Below, piece by piece: positions 1-12,295 of a stretch of DNA of 64,000 bases. This DNA is from Paralithodes platypus (Eukaryota; Arthropoda; Malacostraca; Decapoda; Lithodidae). The DNA is taken from contig CM064505.1 in assembly GCA_032716605.1 (NCBI GenBank), positions 45,128,062 through 45,192,061 on the forward strand, read 5' to 3'. Position numbers and translations under genes: made by a program. The number at the start of each line of letters is the position of its first letter. Position 1 is the stretch's first letter. Below the pieces are notes generated by a model. It searched no databases. It was not told where the DNA came from and saw nothing but the letters and a program-made list of their open reading frames with translations.

Positions 1-130
1 GAGGGAGACAAAAGTCGAAACTGCCTGTGGCGAGTGCCTCCCCCAGAGTTGAAAGAGTGACAGGGCCAAAACCAAGGCATGCTCGAGCCAAACTGTCTGG
101 ACACACGGAGTTTGAAGCAATTTAAGTAAT
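1..130 (+). repeat. S3 dispersed repeat, partial
   Basis: GAGTGCCTCCCCCAGAGTTG and TGGACACACGGAGTTTGAAG recur at 40735-40880. It starts before the window. Confidence 0.6.
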
Positions 131-159
131 AGGATGAGGGAAAGATGAAGGACAGATTG

Positions 160-492
160 ACTGGGTGTAACTGACTGTATGTTTATAACTAAATGTGTGA
201 CTAACTGGCTGACTAACTGATTGATTGACTGACTGGATTCAACTGACTGTGTTTATAAATAAATGTGTAACTAACTGGTTGACTAACTGATTGATTGATT
301 GACTGGGTGTAACTGAATGTGTGTTTATAACTAACTGTGTGACTAACTGGCTGACTAACTGATTGATTGACTGGGTGTTACTGTGTGTGTATTATTAACT
401 GTGTGACTAACTGGGTGTAACTGACTGTGTGTTTATAACTACCTGTGTGACTAACTGATTGACTGACTGTGTGTGTGTGTGTGTGTGTGTGT
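160..492 (+). repeat. Degenerate tandem repeat rich in ACTAACTG, then (GT)n
   Basis: Repeating pieces such as GACTAACTGATTGATTGACT and GTGTTTATAACTA with a period near 57 bp, ending in (GT)n at 468-492. A shorter inverted version occurs at 1455-1565. Confidence 0.8.
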
Positions 493-1454
493 AATAACAT
501 ATAGGCATATCAATGTTCTATATCACACCAACAGGTATATGTAGATTTAAATGACACTAACTAAATGCCATATATAGTATATATATTATGTACGTTTAAT
601 AAGATCTTAATGACACCAATATATATAATATTTAAACCATTATGTAATCCATAACTCTTTATTCTTACACATTGAAATTCATACGCATATAATTAAGTAA
701 TCCCTTTCTCCGATTATCTACACAAAATACAAGTTAATATAATTAACAATCTGATTAATCAATAAACGATGCACTTCGTAAATATAAATATATATAACTA
801 ATAAGAAAAGACAAGGGAATATTGGGTAAAAATAAATATCTCTAAGTAATGCCGGGTTGGGGTAGGGTAGGTTGGGGGAGGGGGAGGGTTGAGAGAGAAC
901 TGAGCTCTGACTGCGGGTTGGCCGCCCGTTCGCCCAAAATCACGCCCTCAAATATTGGACCTACGACATTCTAACTTGTCGCAATTGATTTACCGTGAAT
1001 TTTGACCCCGATTTACCGTGAATTTTGACCCCTTTTTTGTAAAGGTTTTTATAGCAATTTTAATATCAGCCTCTTATTCCGTCTGGTTTGGCTGCAAATC
1101 GCATTTTTCCATGCAAAATATGGCATGGCCGTAACTTTTGCATTTTTTGAGCTACGGGGTTAAAACTTTGACACAATATGCATAAATATATTTTGAGAAA
1201 TGGATTTTTTCACTTTTTCGAAATTTTTATTTTTAATGAAGTTATTGGACATTTAAGCCTTATTTATTTTATTAATTACCTGTAGATCGGTAGATTACGT
1301 ATATATTATGTCCTTGTTATCAAGCATTACACATATGTTAAATAAAACAATTGAATATTACTAATTAATAATATATCTGTCGCAGATATGTATTATATAA
1401 GCACAATATACACCCTAGAGCCTAGATACTCACACGTTTGTTACACAGCATAGC
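493..1454. other. AT-rich non-coding stretch
   Basis: No gene seen. It contains a G-rich segment (850-890) and a perfect 23 bp tandem duplication (987-1009 and 1010-1032, unit starting GATTTACCGTGAATTTTGAC). Confidence 0.8.
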
Positions 1455-1565
1455 GAGTCAGTCACAACTTATGTTACATGCTTAGTTATATACTGTACAA
1501 TCAGTTAGTTATACTCAGTCAAACAATCAGTTAGTCACACAGTTAGTTACAGTCAGTTAGTCAAC
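1455..1565 (-). repeat. Inverted copy of the ACTAACTG repeat
   Basis: CAGTTAGTTATACTCAGTCA, GTCACACAGTTAGTTACAGT: the complement of the motif at 160-492. It follows the 3' end of the CR1-like remnant. Confidence 0.7.
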
Positions 1566-1571
1566 TCTATT

Positions 1572-2037
1572 CCCAAACCAGTGTTTTCCTATAGCTTTCC
1601 TAAATCTAAACTTATCAAACTTGAAACCATTTGAGCGGGTTATGTCGCCGTTCTTTAGATTTAATACCTAATCTATATCGCCTTTATTTATACCTTTCAT
1701 CCATGTATACCTATATCGTGTCTCCCATACATCTTCGTTTTTCTAGTGAGTGCAAGCCTAAGGCTTTCAACCTCTCCTCATACGATAACTTTCTAATAAT
1801 ATGTATAATTTTCGTCATTCTTCTTTGGACTGCCTCTAAAGAGTCGATATCCATTCTGTAATAAGGGCACCAAAATTGGACAGCATAGTCTAAATGGGGT
1901 CTTACTAGTGCTAAGTATAGCTTTAAGAAAACTTCAGCAGTCCTGTTGCTAACACTCCTAGACATGAATCCTAGCAATCTATTTGCCCTGTTCCTAACAC
2001 TTATACATTGTTTTCTGGGTTTCAGATCTATTATTTT
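1572..2037 (-). pseudogene. CR1-like LINE reverse transcriptase C-terminus, decayed
   Basis: On the minus strand it reads NRANRLLGFMSRSV, LALVRPHLDYAVQFWCPYYR, EAVQRRMTKI and SYEERLKALGLHSLEKRR, the conserved region after the RT palm in CR1-type elements. After frame changes it continues WMKGINKGDID and NGFKFDKFRFRKAIGKHWFG, the usual C-terminus. Truncated at 2037, where the R1 repeat starts. Confidence 0.8.
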
Positions 2038-2243
2038 CCTGGCGAGCGATAGCGAGCCTGTAATTTAAAAGATATTGCCTTCGGCAGGAATATTTTTCTA
2101 TCAAATAATTTACAAATTTAGCGTGAAGGAGGGTCTTGGGCGGGTGTTTTTATAAGCTTGATGGAGGTCTACAAAGGAAACTAAAAAATAGCAAATAGAT
2201 ACATATATGAGCAAATGAATAGCCTAGCTACGCCCATCCCCCC
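2038..2243 (+). mobile_element. R1 MITE, 3' part
   Basis: Begins CCTGGCGAGCGATAGC and ends CCATCCCCCC then TTAA (2244-2247). The next TTAA element starts immediately after, so the two share one target site. Confidence 0.75.
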
Positions 2244-2247
2244 TTAA

Positions 2248-2477
2248 CCCTCTCCGACATATGACGCGATTTTGAGCCTATTGGGGATACTTTAAAGCCT
2301 TTGTTACCATCAGGGGTATTTAGAAACCTTTAGTTTAGTCACTCTAACCTCTGCAGTTGTCTTTGAGTTAGCTGTGGGCAGAAAACTAATTTTGGAGAGG
2401 TAATTATAAGAGTGACCGAACTCTATTTTTTATTGCTAATCTGGCAACCTCTGCGTCATATGAGTCTGAAGGGGATA
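2248..2477 (+). mobile_element. TTAA-type MITE with ATGACGC ends
   Basis: The left end CCCTCTCCGACATATGACGC is mirrored by GCGTCATATGAGTCTGAAGGGG on the right. A diverged relative sits at 21154-21377. The left flank is TTAA; the right flank is not clearly preserved. Confidence 0.6.
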
Positions 2478-3145
2478 CCCCTTTAGCACCATGACATAGA
2501 AACATAAGAAAATGGGAGTCACCACACAAAGCAGATCCCTCTCACACCCAACCGCCTTTTTACCTTTGATTCTGGCAAAAAACTAGATCTTATGCAAATA
2601 CATGACGGCAAAGAGATGGTGCGGTGGTCAGTGGAGTTAGGTTTTTGTATGGGGATGATTATTGATTTATTGTGCTACATTATGTCAATGTCCGTGCGCT
2701 CTGAAATAAATGACAGTTATCCTTTTTTTTAAAGTTTTCTTTGATTACTACGTTTTCTTTCAATACTACGTTTTCTGTAATTAATATTATGAACACATTT
2801 ATATATCATGCAAAAATATACCAACAGTTTTAGCATTAATTATATAAATAAATTATAAACAAATAATAAAGATTGTGTGCATTGACTAAATTATAGCCTA
2901 TAGGGAATAAGTGTGGGGAGTAGGATGAAATGCTCCTGCTCAAGACGCACCATCGGACTTCAAATACCAGAAAATCAGCGCTCAAATTGTCAACAGCAAC
3001 TCATAAAGAGGTGGTTGCTGCGTTGCTGTTTGGCGATATACTGTAGGCCTACAATTTTTTGCAAATTAATTATCGAGTTATATCAAATTACAACCGACTT
3101 TAAGCTCAAGTATATTGATAATAGATCTCATTCGGCGTATGTAGG

Positions 3146-3151
<6 letters not shown>

Positions 3152-3198
<47 letters not shown>

Positions 3199-3225
3199 AT
3201 AATATATACTGTATATATATATATA

Positions 3226-3301
<76 letters not shown>
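3152..3301. repeat. (AT)n microsatellite
   Basis: About 150 bp of almost pure TA dinucleotides with brief interruptions. Open frames across it are artefacts. 2480-3151 is otherwise plain AT-rich sequence. Confidence 0.95.
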
Positions 3302-3304
<3 letters not shown>

Positions 3305-3448
3305 GGATAAAGATATTATTTGACAGATATACAGGCATTTATATATTTTATAAGATGTAGTCCCCTACATGGTTCTTGAATCTTGAGGATGTTATATGGC
3401 CAGTGGAAGCGAGGTAGGGCCGTAGCGGGTGGTCTTACCACCCGAAGT

Positions 3449-3686
3449 CCTTTGTCCCTCAACTTTCTCTTCATAATTGCTGAGGGGCACAGGGCACTGG
3501 GTGGGGCTTTGGTTTCCCGGGCGTTTACGCACCCTCTCAGCTCCCCGCCATGGAGTGGCTTCGGTCACCCAGGCTTTATTGTGGTCGGCAGGGAGGGTTC
3601 TGTGGGGGCGCTCGTTTATGGCCTTGGCCTTACTCGGGGCCTTGGGGCTGTTCGGCCAGGCAGCTTGGGGAACAACAACAACAACA
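3449..3686 (+). mobile_element. SINE-AAC, 5'-truncated copy
   Basis: Ends in (AAC)n and is flanked by a 12 bp direct repeat ACCACCCGAAGT (3437-3448, 3687-3698). Apparent open frames in it are shadows of a repeat. Confidence 0.85.
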
Positions 3687-3959
3687 ACCACCCGAAGTGC
3701 CCTTAAAAGTCACCAAGAATCCAGAATCAATTTGAAGGGCGTTAATTAATAATTAAACTTATATTTATTTAACAAAAATAAGAAACAATTGTAAGAATAA
3801 TTAAATCGGCTCATCAGCATTGCAGAGAACATTCAGCACCATTATTTAAATCATTAAAGTTATTACAATCATTATTTTTGGTTTGTTTCTTCAGTAGCTA
3901 AACTTATGCTTAAGATAATGAAAGATCTTACTCCAAGCTTAATTAGCCTACAGATGTTT

Positions 3960-5830
3960 AATAATAATAATAATAATAAGCATGTTACTTATTTCTCATA
4001 AGCGCCAATTTTTCCGAAGAATTCACTAGCGCTCGAAAAGAGAAAGAAAAAAGAACAAAAATCAATGCATCAAAAGAAGGCTTATATACAACACACATTT
4101 AACAATCACTAGCAGTGGCAAAATAGCCTAAACTCTATAGCCATCTGTCATGACACCTCTCTCAAGATCATAGCTTCTCTCAAAGAGAAAAGTCTTAAGT
4201 TGTCTCTTGAAGCATTCAACAGAACTCAGTTGTCTCATGGACAGCGGCAACCTGTTATACAACCTCGGAGCCATGTAGGAGAATGACCTCTCAAAGAAAG
4301 AAGACTGCTGGAAAGCCCTTGGTTCATCAAGACGAAAAGGGTCATTGTCATGACGCACAACTACACCATGGTGTGCCGGTGGGCGCCTGAGAAGCTCCGC
4401 AAGGTACCTAGGCTCACCAAATTTGAGAACCTTAAAAGTCACCAAACACAACTTAAATTCTATTCTTGCTCTTACTGGCAGCCAGTGCAGTTCTATGTGA
4501 AGAGATGTAGTAGGAGTTCTAGGTAGAACACCAAAAATTAGTCTTGCGGCCCTGTTAAGAACAGACTGAACTTTCTTCAAAATATAATTTGGAAGACCCA
4601 CCAACAGGGCATTGCAATAATCAACACGAGAGAAGACCAATGAGTGAACCAACGTCAGGAGGCAACGTCTGGTTAAAAACGGCTTCACCAAATAGAGATT
4701 TCTGATGTGCAAGTAACAACTTTTAACTATCTGGTTTACATGCTCTTTGAAATCTAATCGGGAGTTCACATATACACCCAGATTTCGAACAGAGTTGGCC
4801 GGTCGCAGCTGAGATCCACCCACATTGATGGAGAGGGCACCCACTATATCATCAGCTCTTCTATTTCCTCGGATGATGAGAATATCAGTTTTACCATCAT
4901 TTAGTTTAAGTTTTCTCGCTCTCATCCACTTCCTGATATCAGACATCAACAATTCCATCTTACTCCGTATATCAACTATATTTGTGATTCTCACATAAAT
5001 CTGGGTGTCATCTGCATAAAAGTGAAAGGTGACATTATGTGCACGAAGCAGAAGAGACAAACTGCTAATATAAATTATAAATAGGATAGGACCTAAAACT
5101 GATCCCTGCGGAACACCATACTGCAGGGGTGTCGAGTCCGAGACCACTTGATTTACCATCACACTCTGGGATCTACCTGACAAGTACGACCCAAGAAGCA
5201 AGAGAGCGGAGTCACGCACACCACAATCATAAAGATCACTCAATAACAACTCGTGATCCACTGTGTCAAAGGCCGCAGAGAGATCAAGCAAGACCAATAG
5301 TGAGGCCACACCATTGCACATGTTCTCAACTAGATCATTATGTACTCTAATCAATGCTGTTTCAGTTGAATGATGCTGTCGGTAAGCAGACTGAAAAATT
5401 GGGATAGTTTCATTCTGCTGAAGTAGTGGTTGTAATTGGTCAAGTATTGCACGCTCTAATATCTTTGATATGAAGGACAGGTTGGAGACAGGACGATAGT
5501 TCAACATGTTCTCAACATCAAGTCCAGGTTTCTTTAGAGTAGGTCGGAGTAGTGCATGCTTTTCAGAATGTGGGAAGCTACCTTCAGAGAAGCACTTATT
5601 AATTATTTTGGAAATAAACTCAACTGTGTGATCATAGACTCTTGGTAGCTTGGAAACATTTATGGGATCCAACGGGCAAAATGTTTTATTGAGGTTTCTT
5701 ATGTAGGACGAGATCATGTCCACCTCTACTGAGTGAAAGTTTCCATCAAATGCAAACTGCAGCAAATCTACATCAACATTTAACCAGGAAGTCAGAAACT
5801 GCTTTTTAACTTGTAAATTGAATTAGCAGA
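3960..5830 (-). mobile_element. L2/CR1-type LINE insertion, 5'-truncated
   Basis: Contains the ORF2 above, about 100 bp of 3' UTR and a (TTA)n tail (plus strand AATAATAAT at 3960-3980), preceded by a GCGCTTATGAGAAATAAG segment, as in L2 tails. No target duplication was identified. Confidence 0.8.
4128..5765 (-). CDS. L2/CR1-type LINE ORF2, RT and C-terminal part, open frame
   Basis: 545 codons uninterrupted. RT motifs in order: YRPVSNLSFISKILERAI (about residues 90-107), FQSAYRQHHSTETAL (about 125), LLDLSAAFDTVDH (about 160), GVPQGSVLGPILF (about 217), FYADDTQIY (catalytic YADD, about 250) and HWLPVRARIEFK near the end. The frame stays open upstream to about 5825, with no ATG and no endonuclease domain, so the element is 5'-truncated. 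The lack of internal stops suggests fairly recent insertion. Confidence 0.9.
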   Translation of the reverse strand: MLQFAFDGNFHSVEVDMISSYIRNLNKTFCPLDPINVSKLPRVYDHTVEFISKIINKCFSEGSFPHSEKHALLRPTLKKPGLDVENMLNYRPVSNLSFISKILERAILDQLQPLLQQNETIPIFQSAYRQHHSTETALIRVHNDLVENMCNGVASLLVLLDLSAAFDTVDHELLLSDLYDCGVRDSALLLLGSYLSGRSQSVMVNQVVSDSTPLQYGVPQGSVLGPILFIIYISSLSLLLRAHNVTFHFYADDTQIYVRITNIVDIRSKMELLMSDIRKWMRARKLKLNDGKTDILIIRGNRRADDIVGALSINVGGSQLRPANSVRNLGVYVNSRLDFKEHVNQIVKSCYLHIRNLYLVKPFLTRRCLLTLVHSLVFSRVDYCNALLVGLPNYILKKVQSVLNRAARLIFGVLPRTPTTSLHIELHWLPVRARIEFKLCLVTFKVLKFGEPRYLAELLRRPPAHHGVVVRHDNDPFRLDEPRAFQQSSFFERSFSYMAPRLYNRLPLSMRQLSSVECFKRQLKTFLFERSYDLERGVMTDGYRV

Positions 5831-7426
5831 TGTTTACAGGTATACAAAATTAACCATAGATCTATGTATAACAACGATAACTCTGACAATATTGATTGAA
5901 TCAGAGTCTGCTTCATTAAAAAAAAATGCATATTTTGCAGCTTTTGCTGTAGGCCTATGTAGCTAGGCTATGGGAATGGATCAGTTATTGGTTTTGCCGA
6001 ATGAGGCTTTGAACTTCTGTGAAATATAGAAAATAATTTTTATTTTACTTTGATCAAGTTTTCAATGTGATAATTGCCATTGACATTATGTCATATCAAT
6101 TAGAATGAGTTGCTGAAGATGAAGGCATGATCGCATTGCCAATTATATTTATCTTTAGACTAGCATGATAAAACCACCTTTAAATTGTAAACTACTGTCC
6201 AAGACTAAGAACTATAATTGTAACTTATTACCTTTCTACTTAGCCTAATGGAAGACGGTATTGTAAGTGATTGGAAAATGGGCTAGACAAAATTATTTTT
6301 CATAAAATATAGTATAATAGCCTAGATTATATAGATCAAATATATATTGATATATAGGCTATTGGGCCTATACATTTGTAATATAATAAAATCGTATAAA
6401 AGCCTGAACAAAATTAAAAGGATGGCACTGGTACCAGGTACTGAATGGGTTAAGCTAATGTAGGCAAACAACCTAAAGACTAAGGAGATTGATTAGAATG
6501 GGTCTAGATTCCATAGACCTAGGCATACAAAATTGCACCTCCACCTACGGGAACTATCTGCTCCTCTTGAATCTCGTCTGGGCTAGGAAACGAGAGAGCT
6601 CTGTGCTATAGCGGCGCCTACTATGCATAGACTACCCAACAATAATAATTGGTTTATCAAAAAATATAAGGCATAGACAGTGCCAGTAACATAAACCACT
6701 TAATCACGGGTATTTATAAGTGAGGATCGGTGAGAGAAATTGAGGAAAGAGTCCTAGATTCCCAATAATCAATAATATAATGTAAACAAAACATCCATTC
6801 CTACCTTCTCAGCCCAGCTGCTCGGACAGTTCTGCCAAACGCCAGTAACATTCGAGGCTACGTGAAATTTTGAATATAATAACTTATAACATGAATATGT
6901 TATTATCAGGGATAACTAAATGTTTTCTTCTACCAAGTAAACGGATTACGCATTTTACGGTTTAAAATGAATATAACCCAATCAATATATTGTACACCTA
7001 ATACCCATTAATTTATGTTCTAAAAGTCATGCCATTTATAGTACTGGGAAGGGGGTAATCGCTAACAAAAAATAATAACCTAAAATTAAAACTGAATCAA
7101 CTTTTAATTTTTATTTATTTATTTATTTTTTTTATTTCAGGCCAAGGTATGGGCCTCTTGGGGGCGCGGGGTCCTTGGAGGCGCGGGGCCCTAGGCCATG
7201 GCCTATCCCCCCCCCCCCCCCCCCCTAAATCCGCCACTGATGAGGACAGAATGCCAAGAAAGATATATGGGAGTCAGGTGAGTGGAGCAGCTATAAAAAT
7301 AGTAGTGGAAGACCACTGACCACCTATGTTATGGGAGAAGAAAGTGGAAAAATGTATTGAGGAAAAACTTCAACAAAGTGGAAGGGGCATTATAGCCTAT
7401 GGCACTAGCAAAGGAAGCATGTCTTC
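5831..7426. other. No recognisable gene
   Basis: AT-rich sequence without splice-compatible or homologous coding signal; a 19-base C run near 7208-7226 follows a short G/C-rich patch. Confidence 0.7.
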
Positions 7427-7430
7427 TTAA

Positions 7431-8170
7431 CCCGGCAGCTGCAGGAAGACTCTTAAGAGGTTCTACTGGGCGGCTGCGGGAAGACTTAAAGGTGGGGGCG
7501 CATGGGTTGAGATAAACATGGAATGATAATCGCCAAGCTGTACATAATTATCTTGAAAAATGCACTGAAATAATTATTAACAATGGTATAAAGGATTTTG
7601 TGGATCGTCTATACCGGGCCTGTGACGTCACAATTAAGAGTGTAAGTCCACCATCTAGTCTAGGATAAGGATACTGGTGTGATGTCACTATGACGTCACA
7701 GGCCCAGTATAGACGATCCGCAAAATCCTTTATACCATTGTTAATAATTATTTCAGTGACATTGCATTTTACAAGATAATTATATGCAGGTTGGTGATTA
7801 TTTTTCCGTGTTTACCTCAACCCATGCGCCCCCACCTTTAAGATCCTAGGCCTAAAAAAACTCTTAAAACACCCCAGTGGCACTATAAAAAAATCAATTT
7901 GTGTTTATGTGAGATAATTTCCCTCCATTACTTGCTACCTACACGTGTATCCCCCCTTTCCCCTCCTCAATTATCAGGTATTTTCTCTATTATTTCAGAT
8001 ATTTATAGAGTATTTTCGTGGGAGGACGGGTGGGATAGAAGGAGGAGTGTAACTCCGACCCTCCAAGCTAATCTGAAAGGTCCCCTGGTCTCTCAGTCCC
8101 AACCGACACACGAGAGGGTGAGGGTGTTAGTCTCTCACTGCTCAAGGCCAGATTACGACCAGCGAGTCGG
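7431..8170 (+). repeat. Host repeat of the foldback, TTAACCCGG family
   Basis: Starts at TTAACCCGG and matches 41640-42110 in pieces (GGGAAGACTCTTAAGA, then AAAACACCCC). Both copies contain CCTCCC-rich stretches. Right boundary not defined. Confidence 0.55.
7490..7837. mobile_element. Foldback element flanked by TTAA
   Basis: 348 bp. Two arms of about 150 bp pair along most of their length (TATACCATTGTTAATAATTA near the loop side). Ends AGGTGGGGGCGCATGGGTTG and its complement. TTAA at 7486-7489 and 7838-7841. The unoccupied site is visible at 41693-41720 (GCGGGAAGACTCTTAAGATC). Confidence 0.9.
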
Positions 8171-8530
8171 ACCGCGGGGCTAAAATACAAAATTTTCACC
8201 AGCCAATTGCTGTTACCATTTGTTTTAATGCTTTCCCATGTTTATATGTTCATATTAAAAGTAAAATAGGCGCATATGGATAAGTATTAATTATATATAT
8301 GGTAAATGAACTATTTTAGTGAGGAATGAATGAGAATACCTTCGTACCGCGGGCACATTCAAATACCATAGCTGCGCATCTAAAAGGTTAATTAACAAAG
8401 TAGACTGGAGGCATTTTTGTCATGGCCACCCTTTAGCGGGAGTTTCCCAGGGGGAAACAAGGCGTCCAAGATGAAATGCTGGGTGAGCGAAGGGAATTTA
8501 ACCCTCCCGAAAACTACCCAGGTTTTGAGA

Positions 8531-8612
8531 TGCCTGGCGCGGGGCTCGAACCCTGGTTAGTGACAGTAGGTCAACCAGACCCGCGCGCTAACCCACTGTA
8601 CTACCACGGACG
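8531..8612 (-). repeat. tRNA-like SINE head
   Basis: On the minus strand: TAGTACAGTGGGTTAGCGCG (A-box-like) and GGTTCGAGCCC (B box). It does not fold cleanly as a canonical tRNA by eye, so it is treated as SINE-derived. Confidence 0.5.
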
Positions 8613-8639
8613 TACAATAGGACAGTAACCTTAGTTCTT

Positions 8640-11600
8640 GAAAGAACCAGGTGATAGTCTCGTGGTCATTCATGTGTTGGGTTTATTAGACTTCGCCATC
8701 AACGACTAGGCCTATTTTACACTATCCCAGACGTCAACTCGGGTAGTACAGTGCAAGGGTTGTGGGATTTTTTCGGGTACAGAGCATTACACAAGATGAT
8801 TATGATATACCTGTACTGTAATTGAGTATATAGACTCTAAAGAGAGGGTATTGATACCAAATTTAGATAGCGAAGGTTAGCCGATTTCTGATCCGACTTC
8901 TCCTTCTTGGTTTCGGAGGTGCGGTGTCGCAAAGACAGGCTTTGTTTACATGCGTCGGACGCACAGCTTTCAAACCAAGCTTAATAGGCTTTCAAGCTTA
9001 CGGATTTTAAAATGACACCCGGGCTCCTGGCCATCTTCCGCGGTGTCATATTGAAATGCTGTCCGGGCGGGAAGGGTTAAGAAAGGACTGCTGTGTTTAT
9101 TACTCTCCCATACTAGACTGGGGTGCTTGAGGGGTACTAACCTACTACTACTGAACGGTACATACTGGCAGCCATATGTGCGGATTGGTCCGTAGGCCAT
9201 TAATATTTATACAATATTCTTTAGTTTATGCAAATTTTATTTATTGTCAACAAATATGGGAAGCAGCAAACAGATCCACTCATAACCTTTAGAAATTGCT
9301 CAAGAGAATAATACGACTAATAGAAGGAATACGTTTTCATTTTATGCTCTATCAAAACCATTACAGCTAACGACTTGTACTTCACTGATCTTAAATAGCA
9401 ACATGTTATCACCAAATACTGAAAACAAGAATGGTTTAGGTTATATGAAACGAAATAACATACATTTACAATTGTTACACTGTTGGAATCGCAACGGCGT
9501 GAAGAATCTAAATATACCCCCAAAATTTGAAAATCCAAAATTACCAAAACTGTGTCATCATTTCGCTAAGGTGATTTTGGAAAAATAATTTGCATTATGA
9601 CAAACTGATATGGCGCACAATTTATCCATGCCTATTATTTGAATCATTACACCATTGGGAGTTCATTGGTAGACCTATAAGGCAAAAATTAATCCGGCCC
9701 CATACCTTAATTAAGGGTAGAGGAGTATTTAGATATCCCAAAACACCCTATTTCCACTCGTTTTCCACCATTAAAGGTGAATTCCAGGGGTGAAACCTAT
9801 TCAAACTACAATGTCCATTGGGATCTGCTTGGTTTTAGGAGTATGATACTGAAGAACTTTCATCAATATGTCCTAGCAACATAGAAATATAACTTGTCTT
9901 AAGTTTTTTTATGTGGCGAGAACTGGCGTGTTTACCATGACGTCACTATTGTCAATGGCAGGAGAGAGCCAAACAGAAACCCATTTAAATTTGTAATTCT
10001 TAAGTCCGGGACCACTTTCGCGTTCCCTCGCCCCTTAAATTTCTGTCTCGTCTAGTAGGTGTATATTACAAGGGGAGGAGGATTCCTAGCCCCCTGCCCC
10101 CAGAAGGAAAAGTAGGACAGTTAAAGAGGCAGACAGAAATGGCTAAGGTTGGGTAGAGGATGCCAAACCTCACTCTGGACAGGACCAGCCCTCACCCAAC
10201 AATACTCAATATATTTACACAGTATATTATTTATAAATGTTCTAAATGGCATTCGCTTCATGACGTTCCATAGGGAATTAATCGTGTCACCATACACATA
10301 GTTCTTGATAATATCCACATAAAAATAGTCTCATTATTTACTATCAATGTCAGCACGTCTTAACCCTTTCAGTACTGGTGATGTCTGTTGTTCTTATTTT
10401 AGCTATATTTAGACGATTTTTTGCAGCTTACGAACAATCTGTGGGAGTTAAAAGAGATAATTGATAGAGTTGGAGGTCTTTCAATTTCTAGAGGTCCTCC
10501 CTAAACTGAATATAATCATCTAATAGTTGTCAGAATATAATGAATAAGACATCACCGGTAATGAAAGAAAACTAACTCACGGTAAAAACTTCTCTACGAT
10601 ATAGTTCCCTATACAGGTAATGCCAAAATACAGTAATTGAATAGGGCAACAAAACTATGAAGATTATTGTATCCCTTATATTTTGTTATGCAATGTATTT
10701 ATATGGCAAATTAACCTACTGGAAAACAAAGTAGGCCTACACTCATTTATACACTCAATATCTCTTGGTTTTTGTATAGTTTAAACCCCTTAGCCCCAGA
10801 GATATTAATAGACATGCACACTGCATTTTGTTTTTTTAGCTTTGAGTAACATCTGAAGAGGGGAGAGATTCACCCATACAGCTTTAGTTGTTTCCCAGGC
10901 TGTCTGACCAAACAGCCCCAAGGTCCCGAGCAAGGCTTTAGTATCGGTCACAGTTAAGGAAAGTTAATTGTCCCTGATACTCTCTCCTGACTTTCACCCT
11001 CACCAGGCATCTACTATGCTTGTTGATAATTTTCAATCCCCCAGAAAACTATAGGAATGTATTTTAAACTCATCGCCACAGGAAGACAAAGAAAGCAACA
11101 AACGAGTTTGTGGAGTCTATTTGCAGCACGATACCAATCTTCATTAAAAGCTACTTAGTTTCTCACTCTTGCATTTAAAGAGCGAGAGAGAGAAAACAAA
11201 ATGGCAGGGTTTGGGGGTTTAGAGCATTACAGATGAGAGGGAATCTGATTCCACCCGATCTGAATAATGTTCTTACCATAAACAAGAATTACTCTCACGT
11301 GACAATATACTGCTGTCTTTGAAAGATAATTAAGAAAAAGAACATCACACTTATAAAACATGAGCAATTATAAAAACTTTTATTTGAAACACAGTAATAT
11401 ACTGTAATCAACTTTCAACATGATCATTATAATTTATCAAAGAAATTGTTTCATCATTACCATAAAACATAAATTTGGTTGATATACATGATACCAATAT
11501 TTGTTGTATTTAAGGTACCTCCAGACGATTTCCTTCATTTTAAGGCGTCGTCACATAATGAGTTTGTCAACTTTATTTTGTAGCCTTCCGCAGATTCTAG

Positions 11601-11690
11601 TTAAAAGATTTCACATTTTCGCTTATATCATCTTTAATTACTCAACTTATGTATCCTAAACTCCATGAACCAAGTTAATGCAAACGTGAA
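8640..11690. other. No recognisable gene
   Basis: Only short open frames of biased composition. 8960-9085 carries the right end of a CCCGCCCGGGC-type TTAA element (GCTGTCCGGGCGGGAAGGGT). The rest is unassigned. Confidence 0.65.
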
Positions 11691-11694
11691 CTAA

Positions 11695-11987
11695 CCCTCT
11701 TCGTCATATATGACGCGATCGCGTCATATAGCGGTTTGCCCAAAAGTATCATATGACGCGATCGCGTCATATGAACTTAGTGAAATAGCTCAATAATAAG
11801 TTTATGACGCGATTTGCGTCATATTGAGCTCAGTAAGTTAGGTAAGTTAGATCATAATCTGTCGGTTGGTGGCAACCCCAATTTCCTCAGACTTCTAACG
11901 GTCCTCAGTGTGAGAAAGAGTGTTGTGGGGGAAACACCGGGCGCTCGGGCAACCCCTAACTTACGTAACTAAATATGACGGAGAGAG
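11695..11987. mobile_element. TTAA-type MITE with GACGCGATCGCGTC palindromes
   Basis: Ends CCCTCTTCGTCATAT and AATATGACGGAGAGAG, flanks CTAA and TTAA. It holds two 22 bp perfect palindromes (11708-11729, 11751-11772) centred on GACGCGATCGCGTC and a third imperfect one near 11803-11822. Confidence 0.7.
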
Positions 11988-12184
11988 TTAATCAACCCGT
12001 GTGACTTACCTCGGTGTTTTAGCAAAGCATCACAAACCATAATCCGATACTGGCTAGAAAAATCACAGGGAAAATGCTTGTGTGATGCCGCCCTTCGGAG
12101 GAGACTTAATATATTAAAGGCTTTAAAACTACATTAATTAACCAAGTGACTCAAAAAGGATCTCATTAAATTGAGTAAGTTGTC

Positions 12185-12223
<39 letters not shown>

Positions 12224-12295
12224 AACAAAAATTGTATCATCAGGTTGAATCATTACCATACACTGTACAAGAAAAAATAAAATAAAATAATTCCA

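Noticed and set aside
3078..3338. Long open frames in the (AT)n tract
   Set aside because: They encode only Ile/Tyr alternations from a TA microsatellite; not genes.
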